A DNA stretch of 64,000 bases from Natronosalvus amylolyticus (lineage in GTDB: Archaea > Halobacteriota > Halobacteria > Halobacteriales > Natrialbaceae), in NCBI RefSeq assembly GCF_024298845.1, contig NZ_CP101156.1, positions 1,736,001 to 1,800,000 of the forward strand, written 5' to 3'. Shown here in pieces: positions 30,666-39,135 of this stretch. Every line of letters starts with the position of its first letter. The first letter of the stretch is position 1. A program made the translations under genes and the position numbers. The notes below the pieces were generated by a model. That model was given only the letters and a program-made list of their open reading frames with translations. It made no database searches and was not told where the DNA came from.

Positions 30666-31781
30666 TCACGCTGATTCCAGCACGCTTCGCACCGCCGACA
30701 CGGCCTCGAGCACGTCCGCCGTCCGGACGTACTCGCGCGGGGAATGGGCAACCGCGCCCTCGTCGTCAGCCAGCACGCCCGGCCCGAAGACGACCGTCGG
30801 GGCGTGTGCGGCGAAGTACGAAGCCTCCGTGGCTGCGCTAAAGGGCCGAACGTCGCCACCACACGCCGATTGCAGGGTTTCGACCACGGGTACACTCGCG
30901 TCGGTCTCCCAGGCCTCGAGGAACGGCGTCGGGCGCTCGGTGAACGCGAAGTCGACGCCCACCCCGTCGGGAACCGAATCACGAAGGTGGGCGAGCAGGG
31001 CCGTCCGAAAGTCTGTCGTCGTCTCGGGTGGAACGCTCCGGCGGTCGACGATGAGCCGAACCGCATCCGGCACCTGATTGGTCGCGTCACCGCCCTCGAC
31101 GACCGTCGGCGTGAGCGTCGGTGCTCCGAGCTGTGGATGGACGGGGGGCGCGTCTGACCGTGCATCGAACGTCTCGAGTGCGCCGAGAACCCCCTCGAGT
31201 GCGCTGATCGCGTTGACACCCGACTGTGGCTCGGCGGCGTGCGCATTGGCTCCAGATAGCGTAATCGTCCCCTCGAAACGTCCTTTGGCGGCCGTACAGA
31301 CGTCGAGTCCGGTCGGTTCGCCGACGATGACGGCGTCGGCTTCGTCGAACAGGTCGATGTTCTCCTCGACCAGCGCGTGCGCACCCGTCGACAGGATCTC
31401 CTCGTCCGGCGTAATCGCCAGGGTCACCTGCGTGTCCTCGAGGTCGGCCGTGAGAAACGCTCCGAGCAGGGTCGCGACCTGGCCTTTGGCGTCACAGGAG
31501 CCACGGCCCCGAATCTCGTCGTCGGTCACCTCGAGCGGAACGTGGGGCGAGACGGTGTCGATGTGGGTGTTCAATACGTACGAACGGGATGGCGAGGAGC
31601 CATCGGTGCGCGTCACCAGCACGTTTCCGGCCGAGTCAACCGAGGGGTCGAAACCGTGTTCCTCGAGCGTGTCGACCAGCAGCGCCCGCATCCGCTCGAC
31701 GCCAGCGTCAGGGTGGGAGGGAATCGCGACGCTTTCTTCGAGGAACGCAAGCGAGTCGAAGTCAGTGTGTTCCCCCGTCAC
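30666..31781 (-). CDS. dapE: M20 deacylase, probable succinyl-diaminopimelate desuccinylase
   Basis: 371 aa zinc peptidase-like enzyme. Last gene of the dap operon, so it most likely removes succinate from N-succinyl-LL-diaminopimelate. Metal and catalytic residues are visible: NTHIDTVSPH (His-X-Asp), GRGSCDAKGQVA (Asp), TPDEEILSTGA (Glu-Glu), VGEPTGLDVC (metal Glu/Asp) and the C-terminal FGPGVLADDEGAVAHSPRE (His). Related M20 enzymes include the LysK deacylase of the LysW route, and the haloarchaeal form may be distant from bacterial DapE, but context favours DapE. It overlaps dapF by 4 bp. Confidence 0.86.
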   Translation of the reverse strand: MTGEHTDFDSLAFLEESVAIPSHPDAGVERMRALLVDTLEEHGFDPSVDSAGNVLVTRTDGSSPSRSYVLNTHIDTVSPHVPLEVTDDEIRGRGSCDAKGQVATLLGAFLTADLEDTQVTLAITPDEEILSTGAHALVEENIDLFDEADAVIVGEPTGLDVCTAAKGRFEGTITLSGANAHAAEPQSGVNAISALEGVLGALETFDARSDAPPVHPQLGAPTLTPTVVEGGDATNQVPDAVRLIVDRRSVPPETTTDFRTALLAHLRDSVPDGVGVDFAFTERPTPFLEAWETDASVPVVETLQSACGGDVRPFSAATEASYFAAHAPTVVFGPGVLADDEGAVAHSPREYVRTADVLEAVSAVRSVLESA

Positions 31782-32674
31782 GGCTCGAACGAGAAGTGGG
31801 TGCTTTTGACGGTGCCGTCGAACTCGTGGACGACCGGACCGATGAGCGTCGCTCGCTCGCCATCGAAGGTGATCTCGAGGTCGCCGCCGATGGGACTGAT
31901 CGGAACCGGTTCGTCCGCCTCGACCATGCCCAGTCGGCGAGCGACGGCGGCGATGGCGACGGCACCCGTCCCGCAGGCATCGGTCTCGCCCTCGACTCCG
32001 CGCTCGAACGTTCGCTGGTCGAAGCCGCCCTCGTCGTTCGCACTCGCGAGCACGACGTTCGTCCCCAGTGGGAAGATATCGGCGTGGCGAACGGGCTTTG
32101 CCACCGCATCGAGATCGACCGCGTCGAGGCGATCGACGCCCGCCTCGAGCGCGTCTTCATCGACGTACTCGTCCGGGACGTTCTCGACGAACGCGACCGC
32201 GTGCGGGACGCCCGTGTTGACCACGCTCACCTCGAGACCCGCGATTTCGATCTCGAGCAGTGGACCCTCGGCCGTGGCGGGAATACCCCGCGGCTGAAAC
32301 GTCGGCACGCCCATTTCGACGGCGATCCGGTCTCCCTCCCGGGCGGCGTGGCGGGTGCCCGACTGCGTGTCGATCATGACCTCGTCGCTGCCGGTGCGTT
32401 CCATCGCCCACTGGCCCGCGACGCGTGCCCCGTTGCCACACATCGGTGCGGTGCCACCGTCAGGCTGGACGAGCGTCATAATGACGCGAGGCGGCGAGTA
32501 CTGGTCTTCGAGCGCGAGATACAGAACCCCGTCGGCACCGACACCGGCCTCGCGGTTGCACTCGCGGGCCGCCAGTCCCCGTCGGTCGGGGACGTACGTC
32601 TCAGCGTCGATAACGAGGAAGTCGTTTCCGGTGCCGTGGTACTTCTCGAAAGGGATGTCGGCGAACGCACTCAT
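31778..32674 (-). CDS. dapF: Diaminopimelate epimerase
   Basis: 298 aa. Converts LL- to meso-diaminopimelate without cofactor, using two cysteines. The first, in GGTAPMCGNGARV near residue 77, and the second, in TDACGTGAVAIAAVAR near 235, are both intact; EKYHGTGNDFLVIDA is the family's N-terminal signature. It overlaps lysA upstream and dapE downstream by 4 bp each (ATGA), so translation is coupled. An unusually acidic stretch (DEYVDEDALEAGVDRLDAVD) is a halophilic feature. Confidence 0.95.
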   Translation of the reverse strand: MSAFADIPFEKYHGTGNDFLVIDAETYVPDRRGLAARECNREAGVGADGVLYLALEDQYSPPRVIMTLVQPDGGTAPMCGNGARVAGQWAMERTGSDEVMIDTQSGTRHAAREGDRIAVEMGVPTFQPRGIPATAEGPLLEIEIAGLEVSVVNTGVPHAVAFVENVPDEYVDEDALEAGVDRLDAVDLDAVAKPVRHADIFPLGTNVVLASANDEGGFDQRTFERGVEGETDACGTGAVAIAAVARRLGMVEADEPVPISPIGGDLEITFDGERATLIGPVVHEFDGTVKSTHFSFEP

Positions 32675-34038
32675 CGGCGCACCTCCGGCGAGCCGGCCGT
32701 TTCCGCCGACTGCGTCTGGCGCTCCTCGCCACTGCGTTCGAGGCGGACCACATCGTCAAGCGTCTCCCGACGCCGGGCAATTCGACTCGAGCCGTCGGCC
32801 TCGAACACGACCGAGGCGGGCCGCGGCCGAGAGTTGTACGTGCTCGCCATTTCGTAGCCGTACGCACCGGCGTTCCCGATAGCGAGCAGGTCGCCGCGGG
32901 CGCTTTCGGGCAGCCGCCGGTCAGTGCAAAAGACATCCGCACTCTCACAGATCGGCCCGGTCACGGTTTGCTCGAGGGTCGACCGGTCGTCGACATCGGA
33001 AGCGAGGTTACAGATCGGGTGATAGGAGCCGTACATCGCGGGCCGTAGGAGGGTCGTCATCCCGGCATCGACGCCGACGACGGTCGTTTCGGGTGCGGGT
33101 TTGACCGTATTGACGCGCGTGAGCAAGACGCCCGCGTCGGCGACGAGATAACGGCCCGGTTCGATCGTCAGTCGAGCGTCGAGTGGTCCGAGCGCGTCTC
33201 GAGTAGCCGTCGCGACCGCCTCGAGATCGAGTGGTGCGTCGGCTTCACGGTAGGGGACGCCGAAGCCGCCACCGACGTCGACGAACTCGAGACCCTTCGA
33301 GACGGCCGATTCAGCGGTACTCGAATCCGTCGCGGCCGATTCGAGCGCCTCGTTCACGTTCCGAGCGAGGTCACCCATCCGCGAGACGAACTCGCGGTGG
33401 GCCTCGAGGTCGTCACTCGAGACGCCGGACCCGACGTGTGCGTGAATGCCGACGACATCGAAGCCGCGTTCGGCGGCCTGGAGGACGGTTTCGACGGCGC
33501 GCTCGGCCGGGACGCCGAACTTGGCATCGGCCCCGGTTCGCACCTTTTCGTGGTGCCCGGCACCGATACCGGGATTCACCCGCAGACAGAGCCGTCCGTC
33601 GTAGCCGCGCTCGGCGAGTCGGTCGATGGTATCCTCGGCGCCGGCAGTGATCGTCATTCGTGGCTGCTCGGCTGCCGCCTCGACGGCAATATCCAGGTCC
33701 GCCGCTGGCGGGTTGACGGCCGTGTAATGGACCTGGTCACCCGTTGCTCCGGCCGCGAGCGCTCGGCGGAGTTCTCCCGCGGACGCACACTCGATACCAC
33801 CACCGGCTTCGAGCACGGTCTCGAGGACGTCGCCGAGCGCGTTGGCCTTCGCCGCGTACAGCACCTCCGCATCGGGGAAGGCGGCCTCGAGGCGGGCGTA
33901 GTTCTGGCGCACTCGCTCGCGGTCGAGGACGTAAAGCGGCGTCCCGTGGTCGTCGGCCAGGTCGCGAAGTCGGCTCGCGTCCCAGTCGGCCAGGCGACGA
34001 ATTTGCGAGTTCGATGCGTCCGATACGGCGTCGCTCAT
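32671..34038 (-). CDS. lysA: Diaminopimelate decarboxylase
   Basis: 455 aa PLP enzyme making lysine from meso-diaminopimelate, the last pathway step. The PLP lysine is in VLYAAKANALGDVL near residue 62; ECASAGELRRALAAGATG, HVGSGV, DVGGGFGVPYR, EPGRYLVADAGVLL and YNSRPRP (the C-terminal Tyr/Arg substrate region) are all present. The cell wall of haloarchaea lacks diaminopimelate, so the route serves lysine only. It overlaps dapD upstream and dapF downstream by 4 bp. An extra N-terminal tail (about 30 residues) precedes the barrel. Confidence 0.96.
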   Translation of the reverse strand: MSDAVSDASNSQIRRLADWDASRLRDLADDHGTPLYVLDRERVRQNYARLEAAFPDAEVLYAAKANALGDVLETVLEAGGGIECASAGELRRALAAGATGDQVHYTAVNPPAADLDIAVEAAAEQPRMTITAGAEDTIDRLAERGYDGRLCLRVNPGIGAGHHEKVRTGADAKFGVPAERAVETVLQAAERGFDVVGIHAHVGSGVSSDDLEAHREFVSRMGDLARNVNEALESAATDSSTAESAVSKGLEFVDVGGGFGVPYREADAPLDLEAVATATRDALGPLDARLTIEPGRYLVADAGVLLTRVNTVKPAPETTVVGVDAGMTTLLRPAMYGSYHPICNLASDVDDRSTLEQTVTGPICESADVFCTDRRLPESARGDLLAIGNAGAYGYEMASTYNSRPRPASVVFEADGSSRIARRRETLDDVVRLERSGEERQTQSAETAGSPEVRR

Positions 34039-34880
34039 TGATCCCGTAACACCTCTTCGCGTTCCGAGCGCTCGAGGGTGCGGTCCTCGAGCGCCGTGGC
34101 GACCACGGCTGGCTTGTAGGCCCCGCCCTCGAACAGGTCGTGGTCCCCGATGGACGATTCGACGAAGCGCGTAAAGGCCCGCCGTTCGGGCGGCAGTTCG
34201 CCGTACAGCACCTCCTCCTCGACGAGGTCGTACACCGGGATTCGCGGTGTCAGGAGCGTGTTCTCGCCGACGACGGAGTTCTCGCCGACGACGAAGCCGG
34301 AGGTGACCCGACAGCCAGCGCCGAGGGAAACGCCGTCTTCGACGATGACCGGCGCGTTCTCGACCGGTTCGAGGACGCCGCCGATGAGCGTGTTCGCGCC
34401 GAGTTTGGCGTTCTCACCAATCTGCGCACAGGAGCCGACAGTGTCACAGGAGTCGACGAGCGCACCGTCGCCGACGTGTGCGCCGATGTTGACGAACGAG
34501 GGGCTCATCAGGATACAGTTCGAGCCGACGCGAGCGCCCCGACGAACGACGGTCCCGTCGGGCGTGTTTCTCGAGCCACGGTCGCCGAAATCCGCCGTCT
34601 GAGCAAGCGGGAGGACGTCGTTGTACGCGACATCGCCGTACTCTCGAACGCGGGTTTCGTGGAGACCGAACGTGAGCAGGATACCCTGTTTGACCCAGGC
34701 GTTTACCTGCCACTCTCCGCCGCGAGGTTCGGCCGCCCGGACGTCGCCCGCCTCGAGTGCGTCGAGAAACGCGCCGAGGGAGGCCAGTTCGTCTTCGCTG
34801 ACGGTCGATTCGTCGACGTCGTCGGTCTGGTAGCGATTCCATAGTTCGGTGATTTCAGATTCGAGTGCGTTAGTGGACAT
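34035..34880 (-). CDS. dapD: Tetrahydrodipicolinate N-succinyltransferase
   Basis: 281 aa. Transfers succinyl from succinyl-CoA to tetrahydrodipicolinate. The middle part is a left-handed beta helix of hexapeptide repeats (VGSNCILMSPSFVNIGAHVG, GALVDSCDTVGSCAQIGENA, VGENSVVGENTLL). The N-terminal helical domain spans 1-75 and the C-terminal end (PERRAFTRFVESSIGDHDLF) is typical. Its presence shows the succinylase branch rather than the dehydrogenase, aminotransferase or acetylase branch. It follows dapB with a 36-bp gap, the only real gap in the operon. Confidence 0.95.
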   Translation of the reverse strand: MSTNALESEITELWNRYQTDDVDESTVSEDELASLGAFLDALEAGDVRAAEPRGGEWQVNAWVKQGILLTFGLHETRVREYGDVAYNDVLPLAQTADFGDRGSRNTPDGTVVRRGARVGSNCILMSPSFVNIGAHVGDGALVDSCDTVGSCAQIGENAKLGANTLIGGVLEPVENAPVIVEDGVSLGAGCRVTSGFVVGENSVVGENTLLTPRIPVYDLVEEEVLYGELPPERRAFTRFVESSIGDHDLFEGGAYKPAVVATALEDRTLERSEREEVLRDQ

Positions 34881-34916
34881 ATATGGATAGTAGTGGCTGT
34901 GTTTGGGTATTGATGG

Positions 34917-35684
34917 TTACGATGAGGTGACGGTCGAAAAGTCGTATTGGCCCGGTTCTTTCCCCGCGAGCCAGACGGCCGCGTCGACGGCCCCCGCAGC
35001 GAACACGCCGCGGTCTTCGGCCCGGTGGGTCAATCGCAGTTCCTCGTGGTTACCCGCGACCACGACCTCGTGTTCGCCGGTTATCGAGCCCGCGCGCAGG
35101 GCGTGTACGCCGATTTCACCAGCTTCGCGGGGCTGGTCACCCTCGCGACCGTGCGTTCGTCCCGTGAAGTCACCCGCGGATTCGATCTCCTCGAGCAGTC
35201 TGTTCGCGGTGCCACTCGGTGCGTCTCGCTTCCCGTTGTGGTGTGTCTCGACCAGTTCGACGTCGTAGCCAGGCAGACTCGAGACGGCGTCGCCGATGAT
35301 GTCGACGAGCGTCTGGACGCCGCGAGCGAAGTTCGGTGCGTGGAGCAACGGAATCGCGTCACCGTAGGCCTCGAGTTGATTACGCTGGGGGGCCGAAAAG
35401 CCGGTCGTCCCCGTCACGAACGCGACGCCCGCCTCCGCACACGCACTCGCGTACTCGAGCGTCGATTCCGGGCCGGTAAAGTCGACGACGACGTCCGGTT
35501 CGCGTTCCTCGAGGAGCGGAACGAACTCGAGTGCGGATTCGATTTCGATGCCTGCGACGGTCTCGACGTCGGAGGATCGGTTGACCGCGAACGCAAGCGA
35601 ACAGTCCTCTCGCTCGAGGACGCGTTCGAGCACGGCCTGGCCCATTCGACCGGTTGCTCCGGTTACGCCGACGCTGACACTCAT
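34917..35684 (-). CDS. dapB: 4-hydroxy-tetrahydrodipicolinate reductase
   Basis: 255 aa. Reduces the DapA product with NAD(P)H. The cofactor loop VGVTGATGRMGQAV is N-terminal; DFTGPESTLEY, FVTGTTGFS, and the catalytic ETHHNGKRDAPSGTANRL (His-His and Lys for substrate) are present. The C-terminal part (GSITGEHEVVVAGNHEELRL) is the tetramerisation domain typical of DapB. Its ATG shares a base with the dapA stop (TAATG). Length is normal. Confidence 0.96.
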   Translation of the reverse strand: MSVSVGVTGATGRMGQAVLERVLEREDCSLAFAVNRSSDVETVAGIEIESALEFVPLLEEREPDVVVDFTGPESTLEYASACAEAGVAFVTGTTGFSAPQRNQLEAYGDAIPLLHAPNFARGVQTLVDIIGDAVSSLPGYDVELVETHHNGKRDAPSGTANRLLEEIESAGDFTGRTHGREGDQPREAGEIGVHALRAGSITGEHEVVVAGNHEELRLTHRAEDRGVFAAGAVDAAVWLAGKEPGQYDFSTVTSS

Positions 35685-36598
35685 TACTCGGCCTCCGCCC
35701 TCGAAACGTCGGCCGTCTCGAGGTCGTTGAGAATGGATTCGAGGGGTTCGCGGTTCTCCTCGCGCAGGCGCGTCAACGGCGATCGCAGTCGACCGGGCCC
35801 GTAGCCGCGGATTTCCATCGCTTCCTTGACCGGTATCGGGTTGGTCTCGACGAACAGTTCGCGCATCAGCGGCCCGAGTTCGTGATGGATCGCCCGAGCG
35901 CGCTCGTAGTCACCCTCGAGTGCGGCCCCGACCATGGCGACGGTTCGCTCGGGTTCGATGTTCGCGACGACGCTGATGGCGCCGCTCCCGCCGACCGACA
36001 GCAACGGCAACGTGAGTGCATCGTCGCCGGAGAGGACCGAAAAATCGTGCTCGGTCGTTCGTTCGACGATTTCGCCGATAACGCCGAGGTCACCCTCTGC
36101 TGCCTTGTACCCCGCAATCGTTGGATGGGAAGCCAGTTCGACCACGGTGTCGGGTTCGATCGTCTGTCCCGTTCGGGAGGGGACGTTGTAAACGATCTGT
36201 GGCACGTCGACGGCGTCCGCGATGGTCCGGTAGTGCTCGAGGAAGCCCTGCTGTTCGGGCTTGTTGTAGTACGGGGAAATCAGGAGGAGGCCGTCGGCAC
36301 CGGCGTCGGCCGCTCGTTCGGAGAGTTCGAGCGCTTCACGCGTATTGTTCGAACCGGTGCCCGCGATGACTGGAACGTCGTCGACGGCGTCGATAACCGC
36401 CTCGACGACCCGGACGTGTTCGTCGTGCGTCAGCGTCGCGGACTCGCCGGTCGAGCCGACGGGAACCAGGCCGTCGACCCCAGCGGCCTCGAGGCGCTGT
36501 GCGTCGGTCTGCAGTGTTTCGAAGTCGATGCGTTCGTCGGCGTCGAAGGGCGTACACATCGCCGGGAAGACGCCCGTAAAGTCGATATCGTGTGTCAT
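35684..36598 (-). CDS. dapA: 4-hydroxy-tetrahydrodipicolinate synthase
   Basis: 304 aa TIM-barrel aldolase condensing pyruvate with aspartate semialdehyde, first committed step to lysine. The class I signatures GVFPAMCTPFDADERIDFET, LVPVGSTGESATLTHDEH, GADGLLLISPYYNKPEQQG (catalytic Tyr) and IVYNVPSRTGQTI are present; the Schiff-base Lys is in AGYKAAEGDLG near 164. First gene of the dapA-dapB-dapD-lysA-dapF-dapE operon. There is no good TATA within 40 bp; an AAAAAA-containing element near 36762 would give a leader of about 140 nt, which holds a long near-palindrome at 36622-36679. Confidence 0.96.
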   Translation of the reverse strand: MTHDIDFTGVFPAMCTPFDADERIDFETLQTDAQRLEAAGVDGLVPVGSTGESATLTHDEHVRVVEAVIDAVDDVPVIAGTGSNNTREALELSERAADAGADGLLLISPYYNKPEQQGFLEHYRTIADAVDVPQIVYNVPSRTGQTIEPDTVVELASHPTIAGYKAAEGDLGVIGEIVERTTEHDFSVLSGDDALTLPLLSVGGSGAISVVANIEPERTVAMVGAALEGDYERARAIHHELGPLMRELFVETNPIPVKEAMEIRGYGPGRLRSPLTRLREENREPLESILNDLETADVSRAEAE

Positions 36599-37003
36599 TG
36601 GTGTGGTCGGTGGAGTGGTGTGGTGACCGATCTCGAGAGCGTGTCTGACCGGTCGACTCCGCCTCGAGTGATGGTCACCTGGTCGGTCGAAGTTCGTGCG
36701 TGCGTTCGGAGTCGCGCCCGAGACGAGGTTGCTACCCTCGCAGCGAGCACTCTCACACGCGTTTTTTCAGAAAACGAGGGGCCGCGTCGCTCACGGTCGA
36801 CGAGCGACCCTCGAGTGTGACGCGGCGCATGTACCAACCCACGAACGCAACGGACTTATCGGTTGTGACTTTCGACAAATGCTGCCTCGTATGGTATCAC
36901 ACGACACAGCAACGGACGGTGCAGGAGAACGTGTCAATCCACATTGGTTGTATCGGTCGATTCCCGCGACTTTTATACGGTCGAATCCCTAAATCGAGGG
37001 CAC
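36599..37003. other. Intergenic region dapA-htpX (divergent)
   Basis: 405 bp with no convincing gene. It contains the near-palindrome 36622-36679 ahead of dapA, an A-rich element near 36762 that may be the dap promoter (minus), and TTTTATA at 36971-36977, the TATA element of htpX about 30 bp before its ATG. Confidence 0.6.
36622..36679. promoter_or_regulatory. 58-bp near-palindrome in the dap operon leader
   Basis: Symmetric blocks occur about one centre: GGTGACC (36622-36628), CTCGAG (36632-36637), central GACCGGTC (36647-36654), CTCGAG (36663-36668), GGTCACC (36673-36679). It ends 24 bp before the dapA ATG. In RNA it could fold into a long hairpin; in DNA it could bind a regulator. CTCGAG is frequent in this genome, so part of the symmetry may be chance. 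Confidence 0.45.
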
Positions 37004-37828
37004 ATGACCGACTTTGGACTAAAAGTTCGAATGGCCGTCGTCGGCACGATCCTCTTTGGATTTTACCTCCTCGTGGCGACGTTCGCCCTGAGCGTCTTTG
37101 GCTTTGGGTACTGGCCCATCGTGGGACTGGGACTGCTCGTGTTGCCTGCCATCCAGTATAAAATCGGCAAGTGGGCCGCACTCCGCGGCGCAGAGCCGAT
37201 GCCGGAAGAGGGGCAGTATCAACAGATCCACTTCATGACCGAGAAACTGAGTCGGAAGATGGGCATCGACAAGCCCAAACTCATGGTGATGGACATGGGC
37301 ACGCCCAACGCCTTCGCCACCGGTCGAAAGGGGGCCGGCGTCGTCGTCGTCTCCACGGAACTCATCCGCCTGCTCGAGAAAGACGAACTCGAGGGTGTCA
37401 TCGCCCACGAACTCGCCCACATCAAAAACCGAGACGTCGTGGCGATGGTCATCGGCAGTTCCATCGCGATGATGGTCGGATACGTCGCCTACTTCGCCGT
37501 TCTCATGGGTGGCGAACGCAACATCGGCACCTACGTCGTGGCGATGGCCGCCTCCATGCTGGCGAACCTGCTCGTCACGATCTTCGTCCTCGCCATCTCG
37601 CGCTATCGCGAGTACGTCGCGGACGACGACGCACGCCAGGCGATCGGGGCCGGCGACCCGCTCGCACGCGCCCTCGAGAAGATCTCTCGCGGCGCGGAAG
37701 GTCGGGAGTCGAATCTCGACGATAGCGTCAGCGCGATGGCGATCTTCAACGGTGACAAGGGCCTGATGGCGACGCTGTTTGCGACCCACCCACCGGCCGA
37801 AAAACGCATCGAAAAGCTTCGATCCTGA
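37004..37828 (+). CDS. htpX: HtpX-family membrane zinc protease (M48)
   Basis: 274 aa from ATG 37004 (MTDFGLKVRMAVVGTILFGF), with TTTTATA about 27-33 bp upstream, so leaderless. Membrane quality-control protease. Two N-terminal helices (about 9-28 and 34-54), then the catalytic domain with VIAHELAHIKNRD (zinc HExxH near residue 132), a second helix pair (about 145-205) and the third ligand region SRYREYVADDDARQAIG. It ends LFATHPPAEKRIEKL, the usual HtpX C-terminus. Cleaves misfolded membrane proteins in bacteria; the archaeal role is inferred from that. Confidence 0.93.
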   Translation: MTDFGLKVRMAVVGTILFGFYLLVATFALSVFGFGYWPIVGLGLLVLPAIQYKIGKWAALRGAEPMPEEGQYQQIHFMTEKLSRKMGIDKPKLMVMDMGTPNAFATGRKGAGVVVVSTELIRLLEKDELEGVIAHELAHIKNRDVVAMVIGSSIAMMVGYVAYFAVLMGGERNIGTYVVAMAASMLANLLVTIFVLAISRYREYVADDDARQAIGAGDPLARALEKISRGAEGRESNLDDSVSAMAIFNGDKGLMATLFATHPPAEKRIEKLRS

Positions 37829-37918
37829 ACCGCTCGTGGCACCACTTTTCCCGATTCCCACTCGAGTAGCGATAGCCATGGCGTAACCACTATCACGCGG
37901 TGTCGTGTCAGTACAGCT

Positions 37919-38416
37919 ATGACGGACGTTCATCCGGGCCAACGCGTCGCCGTGCTCGTCGACGCACAGAACCTGTATCACACGGCCCAGAGCATCTATA
38001 GCCGGAATATCGACTACTCTGCATTACTCGAGGGAGCCGTCGACGGACGTGAACTGACACGCGCAATCGCGTACGTCATCCGTGCGGATTCGCCAGAAGA
38101 GGAGAGTTTTTTCGAGGCGCTGTACGACATCGGCTTCGAGACCAAGATCAAGGACATCAAGCGGTTTTCCGACGGCACCAAAAAGGCCGACTGGGACGTC
38201 GGGATGAGTCTGGACGCCGTCACCCTCGCGAACCACGTCGACGCCATGGTGCTCTGTACGGGCGACGGTGACTTCTCGCGACTCTGTTCGCACCTGCGTC
38301 ACGAAGGTGTCAAGGTCGAAGTGATGGCGTTCGAGGCCTCGACCGCAGAAGAACTCATCGACGCCACGGACGATTTCGAAGACCTGGGTGGCGACCACGA
38401 GACGTATCTGCTCTAA
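37919..38416 (+). CDS. NYN/LabA-type PIN-fold nuclease-like protein
   Basis: 165 aa. The fold's acidic residues are visible in VAVLVDAQNLYHTA, DVGMSLDAVTLANHVD and VLCTGDGDFSRLCSHLR, as in LabA/DUF88 proteins of the NYN superfamily, which are putative metal-dependent RNases. The segment KDIKRFSDGTKKADWDVG is typical. The RNA target is unknown. In this window it stands alone between htpX and an AT-rich intergenic stretch. Length and motif spacing are normal for archaeal members. Confidence 0.87.
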   Translation: MTDVHPGQRVAVLVDAQNLYHTAQSIYSRNIDYSALLEGAVDGRELTRAIAYVIRADSPEEESFFEALYDIGFETKIKDIKRFSDGTKKADWDVGMSLDAVTLANHVDAMVLCTGDGDFSRLCSHLRHEGVKVEVMAFEASTAEELIDATDDFEDLGGDHETYLL

Positions 38417-38417
38417 A

Positions 38418-38540
38418 CTTCAGTTTTAGTAGCATGAGGTATTGCTTCGATAATATGTAGATTTGGATTTGAAACCATATAGCTCTTTTTTCAATATCAT
38501 ACGTATCGTTCTAGCTGAATTGGCTTCAGTTACAGTAGCA
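38418..38540. repeat. AT-rich segment between 17-bp direct repeats
   Basis: CTTCAGTTTTAGTAGCA (38418-38434) and CTTCAGTTACAGTAGCA (38524-38540) are direct repeats with two mismatches, enclosing about 89 bp of distinctly AT-rich, non-coding DNA between the NYN and PUA genes. This could be a remnant of a small insertion or a regulatory region. Confidence 0.5.
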
Positions 38541-38612
38541 AACACTCCGAGATGGAGGCAGACCGGAGTGCGACTCGAAGCCCTTTCCTCGAGCCACACC
38601 AAACACGGACCA

Positions 38613-39110
38613 ATGAGCACACACGCCGAGTCCAACGGTGGCGACGAGTTCGCAGACTTGCGGACCATCGCCGACTACCAGTTCGGGGCCGGAGCCGGAG
38701 CCGCCCTCTTTCCACTCGACGAAGAGAGTGATCTCGAGATCGACCGCACGACCTCGGGTCGGCCCCAGCAGATCCACGCTGCCGCCGGCCGTCTCGTCTC
38801 CTACGGCACCGACGGCCGATTCACCCTCGGCCTCGAAGGCGGCCGTCGACTCCACGAGGCCCTCGAGTATCCCGCCTATCGGGTCGTCGTCGACGACGAG
38901 AGCGAGCCCTTCGTTCGCGACGGCAAGAACGTCTTCTCGAAGTTCGTGCTCGAGGCCGGCGAGGAGATTCGGGCCGGTGACGACGTGGTCGTCGTCCACG
39001 AGCGCGGCGAGGTGATCGCCGTCGGGCGCGCCGAACTCGACGGGCGCTCGATTCTGGATTTCGAGACGGGAATGGCCGTTCACGTTCGGAACGGAGCCGG
39101 GTCCGCCTGA
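38613..39110 (+). CDS. PUA-domain protein
   Basis: 165 aa from ATG 38613 (MSTHAESNGGDEFADLRTIA). The C-terminal half (about 75-160) is a PUA domain: YPAYRVVVDDESEPFVRDGK, NVFSKFV, EIRAGDDVVVVHERGEVIAV, GRAELDGRSILDFETGMAV. PUA domains bind RNA and occur in tRNA/rRNA modification enzymes. The N-terminal half (DYQFGAGAGAALFPLDEESD) matches the pre-PUA part of archaeal proteins similar to the C-terminus of ArcTGT-like enzymes. No catalytic domain is present, so it probably serves as an RNA-binding partner or a stand-alone factor. Confidence 0.85.
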   Translation: MSTHAESNGGDEFADLRTIADYQFGAGAGAALFPLDEESDLEIDRTTSGRPQQIHAAAGRLVSYGTDGRFTLGLEGGRRLHEALEYPAYRVVVDDESEPFVRDGKNVFSKFVLEAGEEIRAGDDVVVVHERGEVIAVGRAELDGRSILDFETGMAVHVRNGAGSA

Positions 39111-39135
39111 CAGTACGGGTGGTACGAACCGCCGG

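Noticed and set aside
31589-32857. 422-codon plus-strand frame across dapE, dapF and lysA
   Set aside because: Crosses three overlapped real genes on the other strand; shadow of the coding bias.
36700-37161. 153-codon plus frame upstream of and into htpX
   Set aside because: Out of frame with htpX, which has a TATA-supported leaderless start at 37004; composition is non-coding.
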